From Flammeovirgaceae bacterium UBA1842 (GTDB lineage: Bacteria > Bacteroidota > Bacteroidia > Cytophagales > Cyclobacteriaceae), in assembly GCA_002338655.1 (NCBI GenBank), contig DDIU01000022.1, forward strand, positions 215,629-279,628: a stretch of 64,000 nucleotides of DNA, given 5' to 3'. Of this stretch, positions 9,003-18,567 are shown piece after piece. The notes under the pieces were generated by a model. The model was not told the origin of the DNA and made no database searches. It worked only from the letters and a program-made list of their open reading frames with translations. How positions within the stretch are numbered: position 1 is the first letter of the stretch; every line of letters starts with the position of its first letter. Position numbers and translations under genes: made by a program.

Positions 9003-10430
9003 ATGAAGAATCTACCGTTACACACTAAGATTATTATTGGCCTAATCGCTGGTATCATTTGGGCGTTCACTTCCAGTTATCTGGGTTGGAATGAATTTAC
9101 CATCGATTGGATTGACCCATTTGGAGTAATTTTTATTCGTTTGTTAAAATATATAGCCGTGCCTCTGGTACTGTTTTCCATAATCAGTGGAATCTCCAGT
9201 CTAACAGATATTTCTAAACTAGGAAGGCTTGGGGCTAAAACTTTGAGCCTCTATTTGGTCACTACGCTTATTGCCGTGGGAGTGGGATTGATTTTAGTAA
9301 ACACCATTAAGCCGGGCACCATGTTAGATGATCAACAGCGTGTTAAAAACCGGATCGCTTATGAACAATGGGTGGAAGAAACCCCGGGTGTGCCCGAGCC
9401 CAGGGATGGACGGCATTTTTTAAAAGATCCACAGTATAGATCGTTGGTAGAAGAGGTAATGACCCAAAAGGATTTGCAAAAAATGGATGCTAAAAATGCT
9501 AAGGTGGAGGAAAAATTGACCACCGCAGAGATCACCAAAAACAAAAGCCCATTGTCTTTTATTGTCGAGATGGTACCGGAAAACATAGTATTTGCCATAT
9601 CCAATAATGGGCTTATGTTACAGGTTATATTCTTTGCTATATTTTTTGGAATTACCCTGGTGTTAGTGCCAGGAGGGCAGGCGAAACCCGTCATTGATTT
9701 TATAAATAGTATAAATGCCGTATTCCTAAAAATGGTGGATATGGTGATGAAAGCAGCACCATTCTTTGTGTTTGCTTTATTGGCTGGTGTAATCGCCAAG
9801 ATGGCTGACACGCCAGCAGAAGTGTTCGAGATATTCAAAGGATTGGGATCCTATTCCATCACATTGGTGATTGGATTGTTTTTTATGGTTTTCATATTTT
9901 ATCCATTTATTATTACGATTTTCATCAAGAAGCTGTCATATAAAGAGTTTTTTAAGAATATAAGCCCCGCCCAATTTCTTGCATTTTCAACAAGTTCTAG
10001 TGCTGCTACATTGCCAGTGACCATGGAGTGTATTGAAGAGAACATGGGTGTGTCAAAAAACATCAGCAGTTTTGTTTTACCTATTGGAGCTACCGTTAAC
10101 ATGGACGGTACTAGCTTGTACCAAGCGGTAGCCGTTATTTTTATGGCTCAAATGCACATGGTTGATTTATCACTTGGGCAGCAACTGACGATAGTATTTA
10201 CAGCTACATTGGCTTCAATAGGAGCCGCGGCTACGCCAAGTGCAGGGTTGGTGATGATGATCATTGTATTGCAATCGGTAGGTCTTAACCCAGCTTGGAT
10301 AGCCATAATATTCCCCGTGGATAGGATACTTGATATGTGCCGTACCGTGGTTAATGTTACTGGTGATGCTACGGTGGCTACACTAATCGCAAAATCAGAA
10401 GGGGAATTACCGAAATACAGCAAATCATAG
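9003..10430 (+). CDS. Dicarboxylate/amino acid:cation symporter (DAACS family)
   Basis: A 475-residue inner-membrane symporter of the GltP/DctA/EAAT family, importing glutamate, aspartate or C4-dicarboxylates with Na+ or H+. Seen: the serine-rich hairpin FSTSSSAATLPVTMEC, the Na+-binding NMDGTSLYQ, and the terminal region DRILDMCRTVVNVTGDA that binds substrate. A hydrophilic insert of about 80 residues (near 105-185, rich in Lys/Glu/Asp) sits between membrane segments, longer than in GltP and common in Bacteroidota members. The specificity is not determined from the sequence. It is likely co-transcribed with aroC. Confidence 0.93.
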   Translation: MKNLPLHTKIIIGLIAGIIWAFTSSYLGWNEFTIDWIDPFGVIFIRLLKYIAVPLVLFSIISGISSLTDISKLGRLGAKTLSLYLVTTLIAVGVGLILVNTIKPGTMLDDQQRVKNRIAYEQWVEETPGVPEPRDGRHFLKDPQYRSLVEEVMTQKDLQKMDAKNAKVEEKLTTAEITKNKSPLSFIVEMVPENIVFAISNNGLMLQVIFFAIFFGITLVLVPGGQAKPVIDFINSINAVFLKMVDMVMKAAPFFVFALLAGVIAKMADTPAEVFEIFKGLGSYSITLVIGLFFMVFIFYPFIITIFIKKLSYKEFFKNISPAQFLAFSTSSSAATLPVTMECIEENMGVSKNISSFVLPIGATVNMDGTSLYQAVAVIFMAQMHMVDLSLGQQLTIVFTATLASIGAAATPSAGLVMMIIVLQSVGLNPAWIAIIFPVDRILDMCRTVVNVTGDATVATLIAKSEGELPKYSKS

Positions 10431-10450
10431 TTTTTGCCAGCAACCTCCCG

Positions 10451-10458
10451 TAACTTTG
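10451..10458 (+). promoter_or_regulatory. -7 promoter box in the leader of the Nfu gene
   Basis: TAACTTTG fits TAnnTTTG; no TTTG lies at 19-21 bases upstream. The following leader of about 100 bases can fold a hairpin GCCCC/GGGGC at 10489-10510. Confidence 0.35.
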
Positions 10459-10557
10459 CAACGGTTTTAGATCGGGAGACTATGGTTGCCCCAATTTTAG
10501 TTTCGGGGCTAACGAACTATAAACCAAATTAATTGTTTTCCTTAAAATTGATATCTT

Positions 10558-11145
10558 ATGCAAGACGTAAAAACACCCGCTTTAAAAGCGGTTAATCTAT
10601 ATATGGAGGCCAATCCAAACCCAAATTCAATGAAGTTTGTGGCCAATTTTATGTTACTACCTGAGGGGGTTAGCTATGATTTTCCTACCAAGGAAGATGC
10701 TTCGGATTCTAACCTTGCTTTACAGCTTTTTGAATTGGACTTTGTTGAAAGGGTATTCTTCACCAGTAATTTCGTAACGGTAACCAAGAAGGAAGATCGT
10801 GATTGGATGGAAATCCGTAATGAGATTAGAGAATTGATTAAAGCATATCTTGAAAAAGGTAAGTTAGTGGTTGGTGAAATAGTGGATAACAACCAAATCA
10901 ATGAGGATGATCCCGAATCCGTAAAAAAGATCAAAGGAATATTGGATGAATATATCAGACCAGCCGTAGAATCAGATGGAGGTGCAATTTCATTCCATTC
11001 TTTTGAAGGAGGGGTTTTAAAGGTATTACTTCAAGGATCATGTAGTGGATGCCCTTCTTCTACCGTTACCTTAAAAGCTGGGATAGAAAATTTAATGAAA
11101 CGAATGCTACCTGAAGTTCAGTCGGTTGAAGCTGAAGGGGTTTGA
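10558..11145 (+). CDS. NifU/Nfu-type iron-sulfur cluster scaffold protein
   Basis: A 195-residue cytosolic protein that assembles or carries Fe-S clusters for transfer to apo-enzymes. Residues about 12-95 form an Nfu N-terminal domain (ANPNPNSMKFVAN, typical). Residues about 120-195 form the NifU C-terminal domain, with the cluster-binding CxxC in GSCSGCPSSTVTLKAGIE. The linker EDDPESVKKIKG is hydrophilic. The two-domain order matches Nfu rather than the shorter NifU C-only proteins. The gene is monocistronic with its own leader. Confidence 0.93.
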   Translation: MQDVKTPALKAVNLYMEANPNPNSMKFVANFMLLPEGVSYDFPTKEDASDSNLALQLFELDFVERVFFTSNFVTVTKKEDRDWMEIRNEIRELIKAYLEKGKLVVGEIVDNNQINEDDPESVKKIKGILDEYIRPAVESDGGAISFHSFEGGVLKVLLQGSCSGCPSSTVTLKAGIENLMKRMLPEVQSVEAEGV

Positions 11146-11247
11146 ATTTAATTAAGCTTAGTAAGGACTGGATATATAAATTGTAAATATTCAGCTTTGT
11201 AGTTATATTGGTTGCTTATTAATTAGCTACAGAATTTTTCTTTTTCC

Positions 11248-13413
11248 ATGCAGGAAGCACAAGCGATTACAGAAGATCAATTAAAGCCATTCCATGACAA
11301 AGTACATGAAGAGGCTGACGGAATTGTAAGATACTTTATTTACGGATTCTTTTTTCTGGGATTAGGTCTCTCCATTTTTCATTCTACCTATGTTTTAGCC
11401 GTAGTTATGGGTGGTATTTCACTCGGCATCTACTATGCGATTAGGACTTTCGCAGGCGGCACTATTTGGTCTCGTTTATTGATTAGCCTGCTACTCTGGA
11501 ATTTTGCCGTTCAGTTTATTATACAAATGCATGGCATGTATGAGATGCATTTCTTCTACTTTATTGCACTCACCGTGCTTTTATTTTATGAAGATTGGCG
11601 CATTCTGCTCCCAGCGGTAATTTATGCCATTGCCACCTTCCTTTGTCTATTTTATATACAAATAAGCGGAAGTGAGATCAATGGGACGCTTGAAAATGTA
11701 GGTGAATTAACTTTGACTAATGTATTTATACATATTGGCATACTTGTTTTTTATGCTGCGCTGTGTATGCTGTGGGCAAACTTACAGAGGAAACAGACCA
11801 GGGATTCAGGAATCAATTACTTGAATATGGATGAGCAGCTCAAGCTCATGGATACCAATATTAATTTTGCCGATATAATCAGCCAAGGAAACCTCAATGC
11901 GGAATATGGAGCCGAAAAAGCTGACCGTTTAGGGGAATCACTAATGAACATGCGTGATAGCCTTATCGAGGCAGCAGATAGGGAATCAAAGGAAAAGTTC
12001 GTCAATGTGGGACTGGCCTCTATTGGCGATATTCTAAGAAACAATAACGACAATTTAAAAGAGCTCTGCGATCAGGTGATTGAAAACCTAATCAAATATA
12101 TGCGTGCCAATCAGGGAGGTATCTTTATTATTCAAAAGGATGAGAGTAATGATGAACAATACTTGGAGCTAATGGCATGCCGGGCTTATGAGCGCAAGAA
12201 ATTTGTTGAGAAAAGAGTAGAATTGGGTCAGGGACTGGTAGGTCAGGCAGCCATTGAGAAGAAGCCCATTTTTATGACTGATGTACCGGATAACTATATA
12301 AATATTACCTCTGGATTAGGAATAGCTAATCCTAATAGCTTATTGATCGTTCCGTTGAAATCCAATGAAGAAATAGTTGGTGTCATTGAAATGGCATCAT
12401 TCGATCTGTTTACTGATAATGATGTGGAGTTCCTGGAAAAAGTAGGGGAAAGCATAGCTTCCACCATTATCTCTGCGCAAACTAATCAACAAACCAAAGA
12501 GCTTCTGGAGCAATCCCGACAGATGACTGAAGAAATGCAGTCACAAGAAGAGGAAATGCGACAGAACATGGAGGAGATGCAGGCCACACAAGAAGAAATG
12601 GTGCGCACACAAAAGGAACTTGGAGAGAAGGAAACCAACCTCAATGCACTCATTAATAATACTACGGATTCAATTATTACCATGGATAAAAATTACACCA
12701 TTTTGGTAATGAATCAGGTAGTAAAAGACCGTTACAAAGGGACGCAGTATGAAAACATGGCTGAGGGTTCCAATGCCTTAGAAATGTTGGGAGATGTGCG
12801 TGATGAGTGGAAAGCATATTATGATAGGGCATTAAATGGTGAAGCACTAAACTTTACTTTAAAAAGCTCAGTTATGGGCGAAGACACCTACCGTGATTAT
12901 TACATAAATCCGATCCGTGATGAGAAGGGCTATATTTTGGGGGTTTCAGTGTTCTCAAGGGATATCACCGACAAGAAATTATTTGAGATTTCTATGAGAG
13001 AAAAGAGCTCTATGCTCGATGCTATGGTGAACAATACCGATAGTACCTATTTCGCAATGGACACGAAATTCAGGATTATTTTCGCCAATAAGACGCTCAA
13101 GGATAGATTCAAAGCCAATGGGACGGAGCTGAATGAAGGCATGAAGATTCTGGACGTATTATCAGGTCCGGCACTTGAAACATGGCAGGGGCGCTATGAA
13201 CGTACTTTGGCAGGTGAGAGCCTAACCTTTAAGGAGGATAGACCCGTAGGCGATAAAACACTCAAAATTATTACCGAGTGCTTCCCTATTAAAGATGAGG
13301 AAGACAAAATCATCGGTGCCGCAGTGATCTCTAAAGACATTACAGCCGAAGAGGAGGCTAAAGCCAAAGTAGCTGAACTCACAGTAGAAATCGAGAAGTT
13401 GAAGAAGGGGTAA
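11248..13413 (+). CDS. Membrane sensor with GAF, coiled coil and two PAS domains, no output domain
   Basis: A 721-residue protein. Residues about 25-180 form five or six membrane helices; the segment QMHGMYEMHFFYF followed by LLFYEDWR resembles the membrane sensor seen in some chemoreceptors and cyclase-type proteins. A GAF domain (about 250-410; RVELGQGLVGQAAIEKKPIF) follows, then a Gln/Glu/Met coiled coil (about 415-470), then two PAS domains (about 470-590 and 595-715), each ending in SRDIT or SKDIT. No histidine-kinase, GGDEF, HD-GYP or methyl-accepting signalling domain follows: the chain ends within a short helix after the second PAS. It may pass its signal by protein contact through the coiled coil. 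Confidence 0.85.
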   Translation: MQEAQAITEDQLKPFHDKVHEEADGIVRYFIYGFFFLGLGLSIFHSTYVLAVVMGGISLGIYYAIRTFAGGTIWSRLLISLLLWNFAVQFIIQMHGMYEMHFFYFIALTVLLFYEDWRILLPAVIYAIATFLCLFYIQISGSEINGTLENVGELTLTNVFIHIGILVFYAALCMLWANLQRKQTRDSGINYLNMDEQLKLMDTNINFADIISQGNLNAEYGAEKADRLGESLMNMRDSLIEAADRESKEKFVNVGLASIGDILRNNNDNLKELCDQVIENLIKYMRANQGGIFIIQKDESNDEQYLELMACRAYERKKFVEKRVELGQGLVGQAAIEKKPIFMTDVPDNYINITSGLGIANPNSLLIVPLKSNEEIVGVIEMASFDLFTDNDVEFLEKVGESIASTIISAQTNQQTKELLEQSRQMTEEMQSQEEEMRQNMEEMQATQEEMVRTQKELGEKETNLNALINNTTDSIITMDKNYTILVMNQVVKDRYKGTQYENMAEGSNALEMLGDVRDEWKAYYDRALNGEALNFTLKSSVMGEDTYRDYYINPIRDEKGYILGVSVFSRDITDKKLFEISMREKSSMLDAMVNNTDSTYFAMDTKFRIIFANKTLKDRFKANGTELNEGMKILDVLSGPALETWQGRYERTLAGESLTFKEDRPVGDKTLKIITECFPIKDEEDKIIGAAVISKDITAEEEAKAKVAELTVEIEKLKKG

Positions 13414-13501
13414 AATTAGGCTTGTTGGTAGTGAGAACAAACCAATTTTCAGACTCTCATTTACAAGTATTCACCATGTCATTGAACGACAATTTATTCC
13501 T

Positions 13502-14872
13502 TTATTTAGTTTTTATTAAGGATAATGCTTTTTCAAGATGAAGGTCTATTTCATTCGCAATCTCCTCAAATGAATAAACAATTTCGTAATCCGGCAGAAC
13601 ACCTCTGTTAAGTGTATTTTGTATTTCGGATTCAGGATAAAAAATATGATAACGAGGGATTCCTATTCTTAATTTAGTGTTTGGTAAAACAACAGATTGA
13701 ATGGAGCCTGCAGAAAAGCCTTCATATCGTGTACCTGTTTCTTCTCCAATAATTATGGCATCTACATATTCCTTCAAGAATCTGGCAAGAGAGCTTCCTG
13801 CCGAATAAGTTTTTCCATTGACAAGTACGTAAACTGTTCCTTGAAAAGCATATTTTGATGCCTTGGGCATCTCATACGTCCTTTCTTTACCTTCCCAAGA
13901 AATCGTTTTCTTTAAAAACAGATCTGTATTAATCGGTTTCAAAATAAATGGGATCATATCGTCTGCAAATTCATTTCGTCCGCCTGTATTGTTTCTCAAG
14001 TCAACCACTAAGTGATTAACCCTATTATCAATAAGTTCCTTAAAAATGCTATTGTACATTTTCTTAGACTTGACTTTGTACTGATTTACTTGTCTATAAT
14101 CGAACGAGGGTAGTTTTAATACAGCATATTGTTCTTTCAATTGTAGTTCATAAAATGCATTGAGCTCAGTTTCTTGTCCATTGACTTCATTACCATAGTA
14201 TTTTTTGAAATTTGAAATTTGCTCCAATTTCAAAAGTGCCTGAATGTCAGCTTTTTTTACGTCTTCATTTTGTCTCATGTATTCGAAATGGAATGTGTTC
14301 GTTTGCTCAATATAAAAGTAGTATAACCAGGGAAATCCAGCTTCAATGTTCTTGTTTGAAAAAGTGAGTATGTCGCCATCGGAAGGAGTAACTTTTTGTA
14401 GTTCTTTTATAATATCATCTGTGGTTTTACCATTAATAGAAATAATCTTATCACCCCTATTTAATGATTTTTCGTTGGAATAGTCTTCCCAAACGTAAAG
14501 TTGGTTTGAAATCAACTTTACAGAAACAGGCAAATAGGGGCATTTACTTTCAGGAATGCACTTATGAATAGAGTCCTGCCAATCTCCAAGAGTAAAATGA
14601 CCTTCATTACTCAATGCGCATATTTCACTGACCAAAGAAAAGTAGTCAAAAATCGAAATGGAATCTTTTTGCAGCGACTGGATAATTTCCATTGAAAGGC
14701 TGTCAAATTTAAGGTTGTATTGCTCTAATGCTGGATTATACTGCTGGATATTATCCCGCAGAATTGTCAGGTCTTCCACAGCTTGGTCTTTAGCTATTCT
14801 CTGTCCAAAAACTGATATTTGTACAAGTAAGGTGAATAATGTGATGATTACTGTCTTTATTTTTTTGTCCAT
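13502..14872 (-). CDS. S41-family (C-terminal processing type) peptidase
   Basis: A secreted or periplasmic 456-residue serine peptidase. The start at 14872 (MDKKIKTVIITLF) gives a clean signal peptide ending ISVFGQ; an upstream in-frame start at 14908 would add 12 polar residues before it and is less likely. The N-terminal helical region is followed by a PDZ-like part (NRGDKIISINGKTTDDI) and the S41 core: LVVDLRNNTGG, then VYVLVNGKTYSAGSSLARF with the nucleophile Ser, then GEETGTRYEGFSAG. The protein resembles the tail-specific protease group found as single genes in Bacteroidota. The roughly 300-base gap to the next minus-strand gene upstream shows nothing recognisable. Confidence 0.88.
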   Translation of the reverse strand: MDKKIKTVIITLFTLLVQISVFGQRIAKDQAVEDLTILRDNIQQYNPALEQYNLKFDSLSMEIIQSLQKDSISIFDYFSLVSEICALSNEGHFTLGDWQDSIHKCIPESKCPYLPVSVKLISNQLYVWEDYSNEKSLNRGDKIISINGKTTDDIIKELQKVTPSDGDILTFSNKNIEAGFPWLYYFYIEQTNTFHFEYMRQNEDVKKADIQALLKLEQISNFKKYYGNEVNGQETELNAFYELQLKEQYAVLKLPSFDYRQVNQYKVKSKKMYNSIFKELIDNRVNHLVVDLRNNTGGRNEFADDMIPFILKPINTDLFLKKTISWEGKERTYEMPKASKYAFQGTVYVLVNGKTYSAGSSLARFLKEYVDAIIIGEETGTRYEGFSAGSIQSVVLPNTKLRIGIPRYHIFYPESEIQNTLNRGVLPDYEIVYSFEEIANEIDLHLEKALSLIKTK

Positions 14873-15169
14873 TATATTACGTGTTTTACGCAGCATTTCA
14901 CCAATCAACTTTTTATTACCTCAGGACTTTTTTATTAAAGAGTATTACACCTCCTCTTTTTTGCTGCTGATCCTAAATGTATTATAAATTATCAATTCTA
15001 TATTTAAGAAATATGTCACAATATTAAAAATTATGATTGTACAAAAAATAAGGTTGCCTATAGCGCGCATTTTTGTAAGAAGAAACAATGAAACCGAGAA
15101 ATATAGCAGTATTTCCTTTGAAATGCTAGATCAATAAAAGCAAGTTTATGTCCAAGGGTATTTAGATTA

Positions 15170-16549
15170 TCAAGGTGTACAATTAGTAAAGTTTGGTTTT
15201 GGTAAAGTCCATGATGGTGTACTTTGGTCAAAACCGTCACACGTAATTACATTATTCACATCCCAAGAACTGATGTCTTGATTGAATTGTGAATAAGAAA
15301 ACATACCATTCATCTCAGTTACACTGCTCACATCCCAAGAACTTATATCTTGATTGAATTGTGAAAAATGAAACATAGCAGTCATACTGGTAACATTACT
15401 TACATCCCAAGAACTGATGTCTTGATTGAATTGTGAATTAGAAAACATATAATCCATACTAGTAACATTACTCACATCCCATAAACTAATGTCTTGATTG
15501 AATTGTGAGTAAGAAAAAATAGCAAACATATTGGTAACATTACTCACATCCCAATTACTTACATCTTGATTGAATTGTGAATTTCCAAATATTCCATACA
15601 TCTCGATAACACTACTCACATCCCAAGAACTGATATCTTGATTGAATGGTGTATAAGAAAACATATAATTCATCACAGTAACACTACTCATATTCCATAA
15701 ACTTATGTCTTGATTGAACGGTGAATTATAAAATATATAAGCCATATTGGTAACATTGCTCACATCCCAAGAACTGATATCTTGATTGAAGTTTGAATTA
15801 CGAAACATAGCACCCATATAAGTAACGTTACTCACATCCCATGTATTAATATCTTGATTGAACTTTGAGCCATAAAACATAGACTCCATATTAGTAACGC
15901 TACTCACATCCCATGTACTAATGTCTTGATTGAAGTTTGAGCCATAAAACATAGACGCCATATTAGTAACGCTACCCACATCCCATGCACCTATGTCTTT
16001 ATTGAAATTTGAACCATAAAACATAGCCTGCATATTGGTAACATTACTCACATCCCATGAACTGATATTTTGATAAAAAGGCAACTCATAAAATAAAGAA
16101 TTCATCTTGGTGACTCTGGAGGTACAGACCGTACTAACTGATTCATTATTAGCAATAAGTTTCCTAAGTTGAGTCTCATCTATTATAGTGTAAACTATGC
16201 CGTTTATTTCGCTTGTATCTCCAACTTCTGCCCAATCATAACATTTAATAGTTATACCATTTTGGTCTAAGTATAAAGGATTTAATATACACCCATTTGA
16301 ATCGACATGTTGACCAGTTGGAGTATTGGGACATGTATCTATATCATCAGTGATTCCATCTGAATCAGAATCTTTTTGAGAATCAGAACACCCATTTAAA
16401 TCAACTAATTCTCCCAAAGGAGTATTCGGACAGGAGTCTATATCATCAGTGATTCCATCTGTATCAGAATCCCTGATTCCGTCATCTTCATTACAATTGG
16501 AAAAAGCCATTAAACAAAGTATGAGCATATAAAGTGTTAAGTTTTTCAT
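15170..16549 (-). CDS. BspA-like surface lipoprotein with TSP3 and DUF285 repeats
   Basis: A 459-residue predicted lipoprotein. Residues 1-19 look like a signal peptide ending at FSNC (Cys19; Asn before Cys is unusual for a lipobox). Two thrombospondin type 3 calcium-binding repeats follow (DSDTDGITDDIDSCPNTP and a second copy). A spacer leads to a 12-fold run of 24-residue repeats of consensus NQDISSWDVSNVTNM..MF..S.F, the DUF285 pattern first seen in mycoplasma and BspA-like surface proteins. The last 19 residues leave the pattern. There is no T9SS sorting domain. The probable role is surface binding through a repeat solenoid; the ligand is unknown. Confidence 0.88.
   Translation of the reverse strand: MKNLTLYMLILCLMAFSNCNEDDGIRDSDTDGITDDIDSCPNTPLGELVDLNGCSDSQKDSDSDGITDDIDTCPNTPTGQHVDSNGCILNPLYLDQNGITIKCYDWAEVGDTSEINGIVYTIIDETQLRKLIANNESVSTVCTSRVTKMNSLFYELPFYQNISSWDVSNVTNMQAMFYGSNFNKDIGAWDVGSVTNMASMFYGSNFNQDISTWDVSSVTNMESMFYGSKFNQDINTWDVSNVTYMGAMFRNSNFNQDISSWDVSNVTNMAYIFYNSPFNQDISLWNMSSVTVMNYMFSYTPFNQDISSWDVSSVIEMYGIFGNSQFNQDVSNWDVSNVTNMFAIFSYSQFNQDISLWDVSNVTSMDYMFSNSQFNQDISSWDVSNVTSMTAMFHFSQFNQDISSWDVSSVTEMNGMFSYSQFNQDISSWDVNNVITCDGFDQSTPSWTLPKPNFTNCTP
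15230..16075 (-). repeat. 72-bp coding tandem repeats (12 copies)
   Basis: Codes for residues 159-440 of the BspA-like lipoprotein: eleven full 24-residue units and one of 18. The copies differ at many positions, with Trp-Asp-Val and the Met-Phe core kept, so the array is old rather than a recent expansion, but it remains prone to copy-number change. Confidence 0.85.
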
Positions 16550-16768
16550 TGTACTTTAAAATTTGATCGATTGACTAGTTTAGTTCTAAACACCCGCAGG
16601 TTATTCTAAAGGCAATAATAACCAACAAAACTATCAAGAATCTATTTTGCTAAAAAAATTACCGAATCAAAGAGGTGATGTTGTTGATGTTAATTTATAT
16701 GAGATCCTCTCCGAAGGATTTTTTCATCATAGCTTCACCATATTTCATTAAAACTGGCATTAGACTAT

Positions 16769-17611
16769 TTAATCTTTCTTCAATTTCCACCTTTTGTGCG
16801 ACCATAGATAACCAGCAGGATCATCCTCAATTTGTTTCTGCGATTCTGTAATGTATGATTCCAGTACTTCATGGCTCTCCTTCTCATAAGGCGGTTCGGT
16901 AAGTTTGATGAGTTCTACATTGTAATAGCCTCGTTTCACGCGAACCATTTTATAAAAAACCACCGGATACTTCATTGCCTTGGCAATTTGCTCTGGCCCA
17001 AGAAAAAAGGCAGTTTCCTGATTCATAAAAGTAGCCCAATATTTTATGGTGTCCTTACCAGGAGACTGGTCCGCCATAATAGCAACCGCCCGAAGGCGCT
17101 CCTTTGTTTTCAATAAACTCCGGATAATGCTCTTTTTATGAATGGGTTTTCCCCCAAACTTTGCACGGGTATTATACATCAATTGATCGAATTTGGGATT
17201 CGACAACCGCTGGTAAACCGCATCTACTGGAAAAGGCAGCACCAAGCAACCTGTAAGTAATGCCCATTCCCAGTTGAATTGGTGCGACCCCACAAGGATA
17301 ATGGACTGGTTCTGATCTGCATATTTTTGCACCTCTTCTACATTAATAAACCTTACCCGTTTTTTAATGGTGTCTTCAGAGATGGAAATGGCTTTCAATG
17401 TCTCGGCAATATATTCGCCAAAGCGCCTGTAGAATTTTTTAGCAATGGCCTTCACTTCTTTCTTGTTCTTTTCAGGAAACGAGTTGGCTATATTATTATG
17501 CACAACCTTCTTTCTGTAGCCGATTATATAATAGACGAAAAAGAAAAGTCCGTCAGTAATCAGGTACAGAATATTGATGTGGAGCTTGGAAAGTAGTTTG
17601 ATAAAGAACAT
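16769..17611 (-). CDS. Lysophospholipid / lipid A-type acyltransferase
   Basis: A 280-residue LpxL/HtrB-family acyltransferase, expected at the inner membrane, adding a secondary acyl chain to lipid A or a related lipid. Seen: an N-terminal membrane segment (ILYLITDGLFFFVYYIIGY), the family NIANSFPEKNKKE, the catalytic His motif GSHQFNWEWALL, and the downstream ADQSPGK and FMNQETAFFLGPEQIA segments. It is divergently transcribed from the SDR gene across 92 bases. The acyl donor and acceptor cannot be read from the sequence. Confidence 0.9.
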   Translation of the reverse strand: MFFIKLLSKLHINILYLITDGLFFFVYYIIGYRKKVVHNNIANSFPEKNKKEVKAIAKKFYRRFGEYIAETLKAISISEDTIKKRVRFINVEEVQKYADQNQSIILVGSHQFNWEWALLTGCLVLPFPVDAVYQRLSNPKFDQLMYNTRAKFGGKPIHKKSIIRSLLKTKERLRAVAIMADQSPGKDTIKYWATFMNQETAFFLGPEQIAKAMKYPVVFYKMVRVKRGYYNVELIKLTEPPYEKESHEVLESYITESQKQIEDDPAGYLWSHKRWKLKKD

Positions 17612-17703
17612 TTAAATAGAATTAGCTCAAAATTAGGTAATCCATATAAAAGGAAGTTATTATCATAATTGATTAATTTCGCCACTTACAATTTTTTTGA
17701 TTT

Positions 17704-18510
17704 ATGAAGGACAAGGTAGTAATCATCACCGGGGGTTCATCGGGCATTGGCAAAGCACTGGCGGAAGCGTTTGGCAAAAACGGATTCAAAATAGTGATCA
17801 CAGGCAGGAAAAAGGAAGCACTGGATGAAGTTTCGGCTGCTCTCAAAAGTCAACATATTGAGGCCATTGGATTCCAGGGTGATGTGAGCATTGAAGAAGA
17901 CAATGTAAAAATGGTAGCCGCTACCTTACAGGCCTTTGGGAGAATAGATATTCTTATCAATAATGCGGGCATCTCCATGCGGGCCCCTTTCAAGGATGTC
18001 GATTTGAAAGTGATCAAGCAAGTAATGGACATCAACTTTTGGGGTGCCATTTATGCTACTAAATACTGTCTTCCAGAAATATTGAAGAACAAAGGCTCGG
18101 TGATCGGTATTTCTTCCATTGCAGGATTCCGAGGCTTGCCGGGAAGAGTCGGTTACTCAGCTTCTAAATTTGCCTTACAGGGATTTTTGGAATCATTACG
18201 TACTGAAATGTTCAAAACAGGTGTACATGTGTTAACGGCATGTCCCGGGTTTACAGCATCCAATATCCGAAAATCATCACTCACCTCTGATGGTACCGCT
18301 CAAGGCGAATCACCACGAAAAGAGGAACTCATGATGACCGCTGAAGAATGTGCCCTTTTGATCTACAAAGCAACTGTAAAAAGAAAGAAATACATTATCA
18401 TGACGACCCAGGGTAAAATGACCGTTTTCCTTAATAAATGGTTCCCCGGCTGGATGGACAAAATGGTCTATAATACCATGGCTAAAGAAGACGATTCACC
18501 ATTTTCATGA
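17704..18510 (+). CDS. SDR-family oxidoreductase
   Basis: A 268-residue classical short-chain dehydrogenase. The Rossmann motif TGGSSGIGKALAEAFG, NNAGIS, a catalytic Ser in ISSIAGFRG, and YSASK (Tyr and Lys) are all present. The C-terminal 40 residues (KWFPGWMDKMVYNTMAKED) resemble the group of SDRs thought to act on lipid or sphingoid-type substrates, but that is only a hint. The gene is next to the acyltransferase in divergent orientation. It is followed 57 bases later by an unknown gene. Confidence 0.9.
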   Translation: MKDKVVIITGGSSGIGKALAEAFGKNGFKIVITGRKKEALDEVSAALKSQHIEAIGFQGDVSIEEDNVKMVAATLQAFGRIDILINNAGISMRAPFKDVDLKVIKQVMDINFWGAIYATKYCLPEILKNKGSVIGISSIAGFRGLPGRVGYSASKFALQGFLESLRTEMFKTGVHVLTACPGFTASNIRKSSLTSDGTAQGESPRKEELMMTAEECALLIYKATVKRKKYIIMTTQGKMTVFLNKWFPGWMDKMVYNTMAKEDDSPFS

Positions 18511-18540
18511 TCAATAACCAAAGCTAATCATCAAAATAGC

Positions 18541-18548
18541 TATATTTG
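18541..18548 (+). promoter_or_regulatory. -7 promoter box
   Basis: TATATTTG, an exact TAnnTTTG match 19 bases before the ATG at 18568. There is no clear -33 element. Confidence 0.35.
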
Positions 18549-18567
18549 AGAAGCAATTTATATACGC

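Noticed and set aside
10489..10510. Riboswitch in the Nfu leader
   Set aside because: Only a simple GCCCC/GGGGC hairpin is present, with no recognisable aptamer core.
15058..15240. 60-codon minus-strand ORF at the end of the BspA-like gene
   Set aside because: It overlaps the real 3' end in another frame and shows no start context or family signal.
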